Below, piece after piece: positions 47,101-60,300 of a DNA stretch of 64,000 bases. Position numbers and translations under genes: made by a program. Below the pieces are notes generated by a model. The model searched no databases. It had not been told where the DNA came from and worked only from the letters and a program-made list of their open reading frames with translations. The number at the start of each line of letters is the position of its first letter. The stretch's first letter is position 1. Source of the DNA: Sequoia sempervirens (Eukaryota; Streptophyta; Pinopsida; Cupressales; Cupressaceae); contig VDFB02000001.1 of assembly GCA_007258455.2 (NCBI GenBank), positions 10,922,285 to 10,986,284 of the forward strand. The letters are read 5' to 3'.

Positions 47101-47302
47101 TCTTCTTTGAACCTCTTGCTGCAAGGTTCCTAATTGCCTTATAAGGGCTTTGATTTCATCTCTAGGTGGATATCTTCCTCCACCACTTCAGCCTCTACCT
47201 CTACCATGCTAGGAAAGTATTGGAGGTATCTTGAACTCAACCCACACTCATAGGTCCTATTGCAACTACCTCACGTTCAACGCTTTGTTATGGACTCACA
47301 AA

Positions 47303-47319
47303 CTACTGCTCTAATACCA
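47303..47319 (-). other. Primer binding site (initiator-Met tRNA type)
   Basis: Two bases after the 5' LTR end the minus strand reads TGGTATTAGAGCAGTAG. This is one base off the TGGTATCAGAGC consensus complementary to the initiator methionine tRNA used by many plant retrotransposons. Confidence 0.8.
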
Positions 47320-47321
47320 CT

Positions 47322-48171
47322 TGATGAGGGCCAAACCGTCCAAAACCCACACAAATCACCACAATAGGTACCAACACAGAAGATGTGAGACACAAATATA
47401 AATTTCAATTATTTTCCATAAAATGAAATTATAGATTCAAAACTTACATGATACAGGCTCATGGGCTTGATTCATTGCACCAAAATCAACTTTGAAAAAA
47501 AAATGTATTATTTGGAGCCACAATCTGCACTATTGGAGCCACCTTCTACAACCTCCACTAAACCTTTTCATTTTACCCAATAATCACCCTAGAATGTTCT
47601 AGAAAGTTTAAATTTCCCTTTTGTTTTAGTGCCAAAAGTCCCGCTGGTTGATTTCTGGCCTAGGAAGAAATTTTAATGAAATTCACTTTTTAGAGGGGCA
47701 ACTTCACGGGGCTATAACTTTTGATCAGGGTGTCCGATTGGCTATTATAACATATTGTTGGAAATCTATCAAAAATATCTACAATGTTACATCAACAGAA
47801 GGTTGGTTCGTCAACATTTTGAGCTGTTTCGGGGCTTCTAAGGTTTTCATATATGAATTTGAAGTTGCATTGGAGAAATTTCCCAAGACAAAAACTTTAA
47901 TATCTCTGAAACCATGTAGGGTATTGAGATGATTCTTTTGTAATCAGAAATGTTTTTCAGTTCTGCTCCTTGGGGTAAATTTTTAGGTCTATATGAGCCC
48001 GTTTAGGCCGACTTACTAAAAATAGTAAGTGACAATTTTTGCCTTTTCTAACTCCTAACTATCTTACACCCCTTAAGTGCCATTATGGAACTCAAAATAA
48101 CTAAAGAAATTATGGATTTTTTTTTTTGGGTGATGCAAGATTTCCCTACACTGCTAGATGCTCCTGCATCA
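47322..48171 (-). repeat. 5' LTR of chromodomain element
   Basis: 850 bases, minus strand, beginning TGATGCAGGAGCATC and ending CCCTCATCA just before the primer site. It aligns through its length with 41232-42087, including the blocks GGCCTAGGAAGAAATTTTAA and GTTTAGGCCGACTTACT (plus-strand reading), with scattered substitutions and small indels. Confidence 0.9.
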
Positions 48172-51100
48172 TAAAATATCTAGGGTATTAGAATAGGTAC
48201 TAAGTAAGTTAATAAAAATGAAAAAGGGAAAAAAATATTATGTATAACCTTGGTGGAAAGACATGAAGAACTTAAATTAAAGAAGTTAGGGAGATTCTCC
48301 AAAACAAAGGGATGAGTAGAGATTAACTAATCTAGAAAAAGTTGGGATCCATAAAGGGGGCATGGAGGGAAGAAAGAGAAATGGAAGAAGCAATGAGGAA
48401 GCACCAACAAAGCCACATAAATAAATGGATGCAATTCTAAGTTACTCACATATAATAATAATAAAGTGAAAATGTAAGTCAAATGTGTTTGCTAAAATGT
48501 AAGATGAAAAAATGAGTAAATTATATCAAACAAAGACATCAAAAGATACACAAATGAGCATAAGATTGATATAATCTAATTATTGGGGAGCCATAGAGGA
48601 AACATGATAGGAAACATAGGTTTAAAAGTGCAAATTAGGATGCAACAATAAGCAATTAAAGACTTAAACTATGAGATAAAAAACTAAACTTAAGAGGTAC
48701 ATGAATCAACTTATGGTTAGTAGATCCAATTTGAGAAATACTAAGAATCCCAATGAGAGCCTCCTAGAAAAGTTTAGGGTTAAAAGGAGGGACGACACTT
48801 ACATCCCTACTAGGGTAGGGTAACGAATATCCTAGGTTAATGGTGTCAATGGTAATGTAGGGGATCTGATATACTATCCTACCTCAAAATTAGTACACTT
48901 ACAATTTTTTTAGGTATGTTAGATCTACTTAGGCTAGTTTCTTGCAAGGAAAAAAATAATGTTTTGTTGTGAAAACCTACTGTAAGAAGAAAAAGGAAAT
49001 GCATGCAAATGGAGAAGAGGAAAAAAAAGATTTGAAACCCTAGAGTTGATAATAATAAAAATGGAAGGAGAAAATAGTGAAAAGGAATGTAGGGATGTAA
49101 AAAAATCCTTGATGAATTTGAAGGTTATAGGACTAAAATATTTGTAGGGGTAGTGTCAGTTTAAGGTAGGGGCATTGGTTTAGTGTACTAAGGGGTGGTA
49201 TTGTTTTCTCTTATAATCTTTGAAAACATTTAGGGATTTTTTTTTCTTGATATTTTTATCACTTCTTAAAACTATTCAAACTACCCAATCTATACAAAAT
49301 AGTTTGCAAGTCACCTATATCAAATTTTGCTAATGGAAACCTTGTAAATAAGTTAGGACAAAGAACTTGCCTCAATCGGCCTCCTTGTGGGTAATTCAAA
49401 TATAGATCCATGTGATAATGATAATAACAACAATTATATTGAAATTAAATTTAAAATAAATATATTACTTTTAATAAAAATTTAAACCCTAATGTGCTTA
49501 CTAATAGAAAATAGAGAGAAGGAAAATCAAGGCTTGATAGGAGAAAGAAATGGGAGGCAAGATAACATAAGACAATAAGATTAGTATGGATTTGAAGAGG
49601 AATTAAATGAGAAAGACAAATAGAAAATTAGGAATTACAAAAAAAGAATGTAAATTGGTTAGAAAGAAGGGCTATGAAAGAAGGAAAAGAGTGGAATAAG
49701 ATCATGCAAAGATTTTTCATGGCTTCAAAATGTTGCATAATTGAGCTCCAAACTTTGGTAATGTTGGTCCAATAGAAGGCCAACACTCAAAGGCTCCAAA
49801 GTTCTAGGATGCAAAAGTAAAACTCTAATGTACATGAAGAAACTTGAGTGTATGATGTGAATATGATAGGAGGAATGCTTCTTTTATAGGTTTTTGGGAG
49901 CCTTTTGTCATTTTAAATGTGAATAATTTGAATTAGGTTCAATTGGTTTAGGATTAACAAACATTTAATTTTTGGAGATAGGGAGACTAGAGCACCTACA
50001 ACCCTATAAACTTAGGGCCACAATTGCTCCATATCCTAAGAAAGAAGAGGATGAGAAAACAAGATCATTGTAGGTGGTTTTAGCTCTTTTAGAGTTCAAA
50101 TGTGTGAGATATGGAAGAAATAAGGTATGGGTGATCTAGTCACAAGAGGTGATAAACAAACATTTAATTTTTTGAGCAATCACCTTATAAATGAAAACAT
50201 GGATAGCTTAAATGTGAAGGAATCTTGAAAAGAAAAAACTTATAGGGATTATAAATAAGACCTCAAGGAATGGGTTGAGACACTTAGAAAGAGGAAAAGC
50301 TAAAGGAAAAAGAGAAAATAAGCTAGAAAGGGGTAAAAAAGGAGAAAACTAAGACAAATACTAAAATGATTGCTAAACATAAAAAAGAGAGTTGTAGGGT
50401 ACAATTTCCATTATTGCAAAGATATGCACACTTCTTATCCCTTGTCAATTACACTTTACATTTACATATCATTTTAAATAGTGGCTTATCTCTTCAATTT
50501 AGCTTTAACCATGCTTAACTTACTTATTTATTAACACTTGATAAGAATTAATATAAAAAATTACATGTACTAGACATTAACATTTTTCTATTTCCTTTCA
50601 CTTATATATTTTTAACATAAATTTCACAGGTATATTTTAGTTTAATAATAAAAAAAAGTATTTTATGGTTTTTAAATTTATGTATCTTTTGATAGCCTAC
50701 AAATTTAGTTTAAATGTGCATCTAAGGAGTCTCAATTTAGAAAAATATCACTATAAGTTAATAATGGAATATCAAGAATCATCACTTAAAATTCTATCTT
50801 ATATGGCATCTTTGGGATAACATGGGTCTCCATGATGAGAATCCAACATTTTAACCTCTTTATCTCAACTCCACATATTTTATAGACAAATCATGATAAA
50901 CATATAAATAACTATCAAAATTAAATTGTTCTCAATAGAGAATCCTACCACACAACAAAATTTAACCATGGGTATCATCATCACATGTTAAATTTAATGG
51001 GCCCCCTTGTCCTTTTTTAATTGCCTTTTGTTCTTGCATGAACAATCATACTACTTTGATTACATTTATGTTAAAACAAATTAATAAATAAGAAAGAATA

Positions 51101-51368
51101 ATAAATTTGCTAACATAAATCAGGGTGAATATTTTGACCCAAGATTTAAACATAAATATAGTATATTTATTTATTTTTTATAGGTTTATTATCAAACTAT
51201 GAATTTCAACAATATTTGCCAACTTAAACTTAACAATTTTTTCTAGATCCTAATGATAAATCACAATGTGTGATATAAATCATCGACACACAAACTATCA
51301 CACAAATTTTATCAGTAAAATTTTAATTCAAATATTTCATAGCCAAAACTCCTAAAAACCAATAAATA
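48172..51368. other. Unassigned AT-rich intergenic stretch
   Basis: No reading frame with a recognisable motif. It separates the gypsy element from the 3' end of the reductase gene, which is transcribed toward it. Confidence 0.4.
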
Positions 51369-54300
51369 TCAAATTTCAACAATGCTACTTGTGATAGCTT
51401 TCCATGATTGTATTGAATCATTAACTATTTCTTCAATCCCATACTTGTATTGGAACCCCCAATCCATTAATTTCTTTGATGAAACTTCCCCTAAACATTC
51501 ACCATCATGTTCCTGCACATTCCTACATTTTTTTTAATTAAAAATGCAATGTTAGGGACATCTTGAAATGATAATAAGAATTATATTATATCACTTTGCA
51601 CTAATTCATAATTACCAAAAACCAAGATACTATTTTTTTTTTGGCTTTTTGATATATAAAACCAATTTTTGAGGGAGAATAAGCATCCCAAATATATTTT
51701 TTAATTCATGGTATATTTTTAAATGTAGCATGTATATTAAGTGGTCATTAGTCTATTGGTGGTGATGAATGATTCACAAATAGTCTTCCAAGAATCAAGT
51801 GTTGTTGATTACTAGGCTTTTGACACTTTAAAGGGGCGAGGTTCAACCCCTCACTTCTTGACTCCTAATCAAAGGAAATTGATTATTTATACAACTTTTC
51901 TTTGTGCTTCCAATACCAACAAGTTACAAAATAATCAAAGATTGAAACAAAAAAAAATCATAACTCTTTTTTTTATTCATTTTACTAAGATAAGCATAAC
52001 CTCTTTTTATCATTTTACATTATGAAATATAAAAGAATTTTGTTTGTGTTTTTGGTGGATGATAAACATAACTTCATATCCTTTTCTTTTTCCTATGGTG
52101 TTAAGATATTTGTACTGTAAGAATTAATGTTCAAGGAACTTTTTGTGAGTCAAACATTCTTATGAGAATATGAAATGTCACATAGTCAAAAAAATGTTGG
52201 GATGATTAATGTCATGAATCTTTTTATTGGGAGTTTTGGGTGTACAAATAATCACCTCTTCATCTTAGTGCCAAATGATCTTTGAAATATTGATAAAATT
52301 GACCCGCAAAGATCTTATGGATCAAGTCTTGTGTGAATTAAAAAAAAAATTGAATGATAAAGGATTTGTAAAACAGTAACATATTATGTTTTATCACGTA
52401 AAAGTTTTATTGTAAGTCAATATTTATCACTCCATATTTCATGAATAATGATTCACAAAAACCCATCCCTTACAAGCATGAATAGTCCAAGTAGCACTCA
52501 CTGCATCTAGGGGAAAGGACCTAGTAGTTGAACATGTTCCAAAAGTTGTGATAGCATTTGCTGATTTAATGCCCAATATTTTTAAATAATATAGAACTAA
52601 TATATGTGAGACTTTAAAGTGTTAGTGTTGATCATGAGTACTCATAATTAAATGAAATGCATTCCTTAGATCTAAAAAGCAGCCAATCATGTGATGTCAC
52701 TTCATCACACCAATAAAACATGACTTAGTGCACAATTACCTGCCTAACTTTTTGGGAGGGCTCTTTTGAACACCCCAACAGAAAGTATGTTGATGTGGCC
52801 CTAAAAATTTAGTTTATAAGTTGCTGTAAAAAATGGGAGTGATTTGAAATTGTCATGTAAGATTTTGAGAGGCACGAAGTTAGGATGCTCAACTACTAGG
52901 CCCTCTCCCCTAGGTGATCTTCACAAAGGTAAAGTGTTAGAACTTCTTAGGAGGTCACCTCTCCCAATATTACTTTGACTCAAGCACACTTAACCATGGA
53001 GTTTTCCCTAAGATCAAACCCACTTAGCTTGCTACACCATTTGCAAAACCTTCAACAAGTGTTGCACTTTTAATGCTTAAAAAAAACTCCATGGTTAAAT
53101 ACATTTGAGTCAAAGTAGTACTCAAATGGATGACCTCCCAAAAAACCCAATGCTTCACCCCTATGAGCATCACCTAGATGTAATGAGTGCTAAGTGATCA
53201 ATTCATATTCATGAGAGACCGATTGTTGTGACCTACTATTCATAAAATAGAAATCGATAAAAAATAGCTAAAGACTAAACAATTGAATTTCGATAAAACA
53301 CCATATAACATATTTTGAATTCATTAAAAACTGATTAAAAATATATAAATTATATTTTTATGAATTAAAATTTGATTTTATTTTAAAATCATGTATTTAT
53401 AATTCTTTTAATTAATATTTGATTTGCTTAAAACATTTTAAATTGATGATGATGATGTGTCACACCATCAATCAAAATACAATTTTTTGAAAGCATAGTG
53501 AAAATCAAATTCAATCCATGTAAAAATAGTAAAATATATACTTAAAAAGTATGCATAACCTACATATTTAAAAAAACACTTATAAAATTTGCTATGTGTA
53601 CCTTTAATTGCACTTACTCTTTGCTATTTTTGTTGAGATCTGGATGTCGTTGTAGTAACAAATATCTGAGGTTGGATATGCTACAACTGTGTGCACAACA
53701 GATGTAGCGCTCTCCAGCAATCTGTTGCTGATGATCCATTAAAAATATGTGGGCGTTACAGATATCTTCAATGTGGACGAGCGCAAGGCACCCCAGCCTC
53801 AACTCCACTGCCTTTGCCAACTCATAAAACTCTGGATCCCCTGCACTTGTCAATTCTTGATAACTTGGCATGTTTATCGATGGAAATAGAGAAAAAAATT
53901 GCTGAATATTTTGTTTTGATTACCTGTGATCGGTGACATCAGAACACGCACACTACTTGGAACAGTAGAGGTGAGGAAATGGCCAGCCACGGTTACAGGA
54001 ATAATGGTAACCATGTCAATATTGTGCTCCTTTGCAAATTTCAAAGCTTCTTTCTCGGCCACAGTCTTTGCCACAACGTACATCTGAAATTTATCAAGTG
54101 TCAGGGTCTTGCTTACAGTTCTTGCTGACAGTTCTTTGTCATCTATCACTTTTAGGTTTTGGAGGTTCGATTTGGCTAGGAATATTTTGTCATTTAACAT
54201 TTTTTTTTATGGAAAAAATATATATAATTAATAATAAAAAAATATAGAATTATATTTAGAAATAAAGATAATCATAATAAAAGAGTTTAATAAGGCTGGA

Positions 54301-57300
54301 TTAAAAAAAAAATTCAAAAAGTAAAGATTACATTTTATATTAAGGTAATATTTATAGTTTTTGTGATAGTGGACAACATTCTAGCATCTTGTTAATACTG
54401 TTAATTTTATGAGCAATGTCTTTTTTATCTTTGGTAAGAGCTGTTATTTGGGACTGAACATTGATTACTTGGGTTTTCAACTTAACATTGTCTTTCAACA
54501 CCTCCTTCAATGTCTTAATGAGTGTTAACAATTGCAAAAGAATATTAAAGAAAAGACCATGATGATCACTTATATTGATAGGAAGGTGATAGAAAAAATA
54601 ACTTTACACTTAAACATCCATATATATGCATAAAAATGCATTGACAAATGAATCTCATTCTTATTGTTTGAAAATGCAGTCCTAAAAGTATAGATCTTCA
54701 GATTTATTTTTTGTTAAATATAGTAGGCTGTGAAATCATAATAGTATATAAATTTGTTGCACATGATTACAAGTTCAGAAGGCATGTTTAGCAGTCTTCA
54801 TTTTTTGATAGAACATTAACTTGATAACTTGAATAGTAAGGTAAGTAAGGCATACTCCCACAATAAATTTGTAGTGCATAGTCTTTCAAGCTAGAAATTG
54901 AGCCTTAGCCTCTACTTTTGATTTCCAAATGGTGAAGCACAAGTTAACCCACCTGGACTTGAACCAATTCACTCTTTGTTACATATTAAGCCATGGTTGA
55001 AGTTGGATTGGAGGGAGAAGTAAATTAGCTTGAAAGGGAAGTTTTGAATATTGTATTGTTGGAACCACCACCGATCTTTAAAAAAATTGCATGAGATGGG
55101 TGTTGAAAGTTATAGTTGTAAAGCTAAAGGAAACAAAACTCAAACTTTGTGAATGTTGTTAATATGAGTGTTGGATAGTTTGTAATCATGCTTAAGCTAC
55201 ATGTAACTTTTCCAAGTTAAAATTAAGAAGTCCCCAAATGTCTTTGAATTCCTTGATTCCTCTTCTAAATAAAAACTTGCTACACAACTAACTACTAAGA
55301 GCAAGAGGTTGATTATTTAAGCATATCAACCTACTCCACCATCTTACTAATAAAAATAAATTCAATCCATGAGTAAGAAAGCGTCATTTCCATTCAAGAA
55401 AAGGAAAGATTGGCTTCCCTCCATCTATAAGTTTGCTTGCTACTACGGTCTTGGACTATTTGCTAGGCTTAGACACTACTCCTAGCATGGTTCCTACCCC
55501 TTCTATTATAGTGGATCCTAAGGGCTTCGTTCCTTCTTCTTCCATATCTCCCCTTGGACTCCATGAGAAAATGCTTGCATACCGAGTGTCATTTGTTGTC
55601 ATGGCTCAAGTAGGGGACCCATTTAGTTATAGCCTTATGCATGGTAAGATTCCTTTGCCTTGCTTGCAATCATGCGATGTCCTTGTCTGTGGACAAGATG
55701 TTATAGGATGCAAATAATTTTGCTCGTATTGGCTTAGTCGACAAACTCAATCAACTATGGCCTTCTCTTTCTAACTTGAATCAATGGGTGCTAGATTCTT
55801 GGAGGCCTCTCACAAAGGAAAAAATTAAGCTCTATCCTTGTGCTAATGGTTTTCTAATTGTGACCTTTCAATTTATTGAGGATAAGAAAGCAATGTTGGA
55901 TGGAAAGTTGTGGATGTGGGGTCAACATTCCCTTTCACTCAAGCCTAGTTCTAGTCTTTCAACCATATTTCTAAGCCTCTCAATATTATGCTAGTTTGGG
56001 TTAGATTGTTTGAACTCCCTCTCTATTTTTGGGATGTTTCTTGTCTTAAAGATATTGGTAATGTGATTGGTCATTTTATCAACATAGATGTTGCTTATTC
56101 AAATTTTGGCCACGCCACCTATGCTTGTATTTTAGTTGACACTGGCATTTGAAAGGATTTTTATAGGTAAATTGTGTTTATATAGTGGAGTATTGACCTT
56201 GGACATATATGCTTGATTATGAGGATATTTCCTTTTGTTGTTGAAGATGATTTTCTACTAAACACCTTATTTTTGATAGCTCTCACTCTCCTCATAGGTT
56301 GGTGGGAGAATGCCTATCCCAAGCACTTAATTGTTATTGATTTTTCTAATTCTAAGATTGTGGGGCTACTATGGCCCCTTTGGATCATGATGGGCCTACC
56401 ACAAGAGTGATTCCCTATTTAGTTGGTGTTGAGTTGATACCCTCTTCTCATGATGGAACACCTTTTCTTAGTCCTATCTCAATCACTCCTTCTGCTAAAC
56501 CTAATTTTGTTGGGGAGAGTTGGAGTTGTTCCTTCAACACCTTTGGATTCTACATAACATGTGTATTCTTCAGTTGACCACTCTTCTTCTTAGTGGACGG
56601 TGGAGCAAGTCCAGATGATGATAAAAGATTCTCCTCTCCTTTCCCCCCCAATTTGAGGACTTGGAAAATAGTATCCAAAGGAGGAATAGAGGTCTTCTTA
56701 AACATTGCTTTGTTATTAATACACATGATTTGGGTGTGCATGTTACTAGGCAAGGGCTAGGTGTTGCTTATCCCATCGTTCCTTTAGACACTTGAGGTTT
56801 CTATTATTGTGGGGTTGTTTTCATAAGGTAGCTTAGTTGGAGTTTTTCTATTGTCTAGATTTTATATTGGATTGCATTTGTTGTAAAGGGTTCCATGACC
56901 TTTTGAAACCAATTTTACCCATTTAATAAAAATACTTTATTATCCTTTGATTAATGGAAGGACTAAGGGATCCCTTTGTTAACCTTATTTGTAAAACTCA
57001 TAGATTTCCTTGATAAATGACCACATAGTTTTGTAGAATTTAGCAAGTAACCCATCTATACTAAGGATTTTAGAGTAAGTCATATCCTTCAAGGCAACAT
57101 CAAATGCATCAAAGGAAAATAAGTGGTCTAAATAGATATGTTGGTCTAGATCAATCTTATTGGATATATAAGTTCCTATAGAGGCCTTAATTATATCTTG
57201 AAGTGGATCTCCTTCAACTGGGTCAATAAACGATTGTTTGTAGTGCTAAGAAAAAATAGGTTTACTATTGAATTAGGTTGTGATGGGCCTTCCCCTTTTG

Positions 57301-60300
57301 GTCATCAATAGAGATTGTCCACTTTTGATAATGTTTATTTGTGAGATAGTTGAAGAAGAATTTGGTTCTCGTATCTCCTTTATAAATCCAATTCATATTG
57401 GCTCTTAATTGAGCCTCTAATGTGGTAGAGCTTGAATCTTCTAAGTTTTGTTTTAGCAAAAACAACTACTTGTTGTGATGAACTATTAGTTGGTGTTAAA
57501 GATAAAAGGGCATTGATTTTTTCCAATTGGTCCCTAATATTTTCTATTATAGATCTCTTTCTAGCCATCTTCTTGCCATAAGATCTTAGGAAGGAAAATA
57601 AACAATTAATCTCAAACCATTCCACCATTGGATCCAACTACCATCTTTGTTAGGTCTAGAATCATCATTCCAAAGGGAGATTAGGGAAGCAAGACGATCA
57701 TGTTGATTGAGGTGGGAAGTGCTTAGTTTGAAGGGTAGAGTATTAGGGTGCAAGGAATAAATAGAAAGGTGACATATTAGAGGTATTGAGGGGTGGTTTG
57801 AGATAGAGGAATCAAAATATATTTGAATAATGGTGTTTTTGTAGAGAGGAGACAATGGAAAGAAAATTAGCTAAGTAAAATGATCAATAGCACTTAGTTT
57901 TCTTGGTTCACCTTTCATGAGTTAGACCAAGTGAACCATTGTTGAGTGAGTCTTTTATGACTAAAATGGGGTTAGAAACCCCCATGTGGTGTTTCTAGTT
58001 AAGATCCAAGCATCAATATTTTTTTTTGAGAGTTTGTGAGAACATTTTGACCTAATACTTTTCCATCATATTAAAGTCACCTTCGTAGTTTAACAATGAG
58101 CTTTTTGTTTCAAATTGGAGAGTAATTGATTGGTGAATTTCTTCATATAAGAAAAGTTAAAGGTTAATTTTTCATCTCTCTTTATCTATTTTTTGAAAAC
58201 TTTCAAAACCACTTATAATATTGAAATTCTTTGACAATATAATTTAAAAAATTATCAAGTCACATGAAATATTTTTAGTTCTTAAGTAGTTGAAATATAA
58301 ATAAGATGATATAATAAATTTGATGTTCAAGGACCATTAAAATATGTTCATAAGACTCTAAAAGTATAGTAAAAAATAAGAAATACGAAATACATCTAAC
58401 TTTAACACATTTACAAGAATTTATTAAAAAAAAATTGTGTACTAAAGAAAAAGTATATAACAAATCATATCTTTTGATGCCTCATAGATCTCATCACATT
58501 TATCGATTCCTACTTAATATTGAAGAAGCAAACAAGCTAAATAAACCAAACAATTATCTTCCTGGATTCGATTGTGTTCCAATTTTTTCATCAATGTTTC
58601 GGATCACACTCTGTGATCCATCATCAGGATAGAGAGTTGAAAAGGATGATAAAATGATCCATCATCCTTTTCAACTCTCTATCCTAATGATGGATCATAG
58701 ACCGTGATCTGAAACATTGATGAAAAAATTGGAACACAATCGAATCCAAAAGCAGCAAAACTAATTTCATATGGATTGTGGAAATCTAATCAAAACTCTA
58801 AATTATAGATATTTTTGAGTTGAAATAAGTTCTTTTGATTAAGGAGTTTTTTTAATAGAGAAAATCATTTTTTAAAAGAGTAAATTCTTTTTATTTTTTA
58901 CAAATTTTTTTATCCAACTTTAATATATTTAAAATAAAACAAAAATAAAAAGATTAAATGCATTAAATAAAAAGTATACAGAACTAAATAATATTTTTTA
59001 ATGTTTTGTAAATCTCCTCAATTGTATAGATTCTTCTTAGAAGGAATAAAACTAAAATACTTTTATTAATATATAAAAAATATATTTCATTTTAAAAAAA
59101 ACTTTAAGGGATGCTGCTGCTAATCTTATTTTGTTTAGCAACTACTGCTCAATTTTTTTAAAAGCAATTTGTAAGACTGATGATCTCATAAATATTTAAT
59201 TTGCTGCTTAGTTTTAATAAATAATCTTAAAAATATACAGAGGGAAAAATTGAAGACAAATGGAAAAAGAAAAAAACTAAAAAGATCATACTTTCTCAAT
59301 ATGTTTTTTTTGGATCAGAATCCACTCATTTGATTAATTTATTTTTTTAAGAGTAAAGCAAACAGTAAACTCGATTGGCCTTTTTCGGGGCAAACAGTCT
59401 TCATTGAAACCAATAAAAGCTTAGTGGAGGATGCAATTAAAAAAAGTTTCTGGTTCACTTACCCAGCCGTTGGGTTTTCGAGCTTTGACATGATCGACGG
59501 ACATCCAAAATGTTTCATCGACAGTCTGTATACGCTTCCCATCCTCTTCCATGGCCGACACCGTGCTTATGGATGATGTGTACACCACTCTCCTCACACT
59601 CTTGGCCTTAACGCAGCCCTTCAATACATTGAGTGCGCCTCTGATTGCAGGCTTGAATATCTCCTCCTAAACATTAAACCAATATTCAACTCCAAAGCTT
59701 TAGTGATCCCAATGAATAAAATTAATAATTTCAAGAACGTATACCATTCAAATGAAAGTAAAATTTCAAGAACGTATACCATTCAAATGAAAGTAACCAG
59801 CCAAAGAAAATCCAAATGCTTCTGTTAAAGAGCCATTTTCTTCCAACCCTTTTTCTGTCCTATCCCTAACTGTAAATCTTATGAAAATGTCAGGTGCTTT
59901 TGTAGATTTGTTTGAAGAGGTAGAAGTTCTGGAAAAGGAGATACTACTTGATGACAAGACATTATAAGTGGAAGATGATGCTGATGCTCAATGTTTAGCA
60001 CCTGTTCCAGAAGATAGTAAAATGGCGAAAGATGATGCTCTCTTTGAATCTAATTTCTGCATTCTTTTTTCTTCCCTTAACTGTTTGGTTAATGGCAGGA
60101 GAGGCAAAGGGAAAAATTAGGTGTTTCTGTGAGTTTATTGTTTGATGAGGTGAATGTTTTCGAAGAGGAAGCTGAAGTGGATACTGGAGTTGAATGTTTA
60201 GCACCTACTCTAAAAGATGGTAAAATGGCAGAAGAGGATTGCCCCTTTTGTTCTCCAGTCATTAGCCAAAAAGTTAAAAGGAAGAAAGAAGAACGCAAAA

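Larger units (their letters stand above)
41232..48171 (-). mobile_element. Chromodomain Ty3/gypsy element with both LTRs
   Basis: Two similar LTRs (48171-47322 and 42087-41232 on the minus strand) flank an internal region with primer site, gag, zinc knuckle, protease, reverse transcriptase, RNase H, a truncated integrase and a chromodomain. Both LTRs start TGATG and end near ATCA. Outer flanks TAAAT (41227-41231) and TAAAA (48172-48176) agree at four of five positions, as expected for an aged 5-bp target duplication. Stops, frameshifts, an integrase deletion and two inserted DNA elements show it is inactive. Confidence 0.9.
54084..59462 (-). other. Intron 3 of reductase gene (5.4 kb)
   Basis: Bounded by donor GTAAGTGAACC after exon 3 and acceptor AAATTTCAG before exon 4. 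It carries two LINE-like coding remnants in opposite orientation, a 186-bp fold-back element and AT-rich sequence. Despite this the splice sites are strong. Confidence 0.85.

Noticed and set aside
54352..54537. Coiled-coil-like 61-codon frame in intron 3
   Set aside because: Short, AT-rich and isolated; probably chance or transposon debris.
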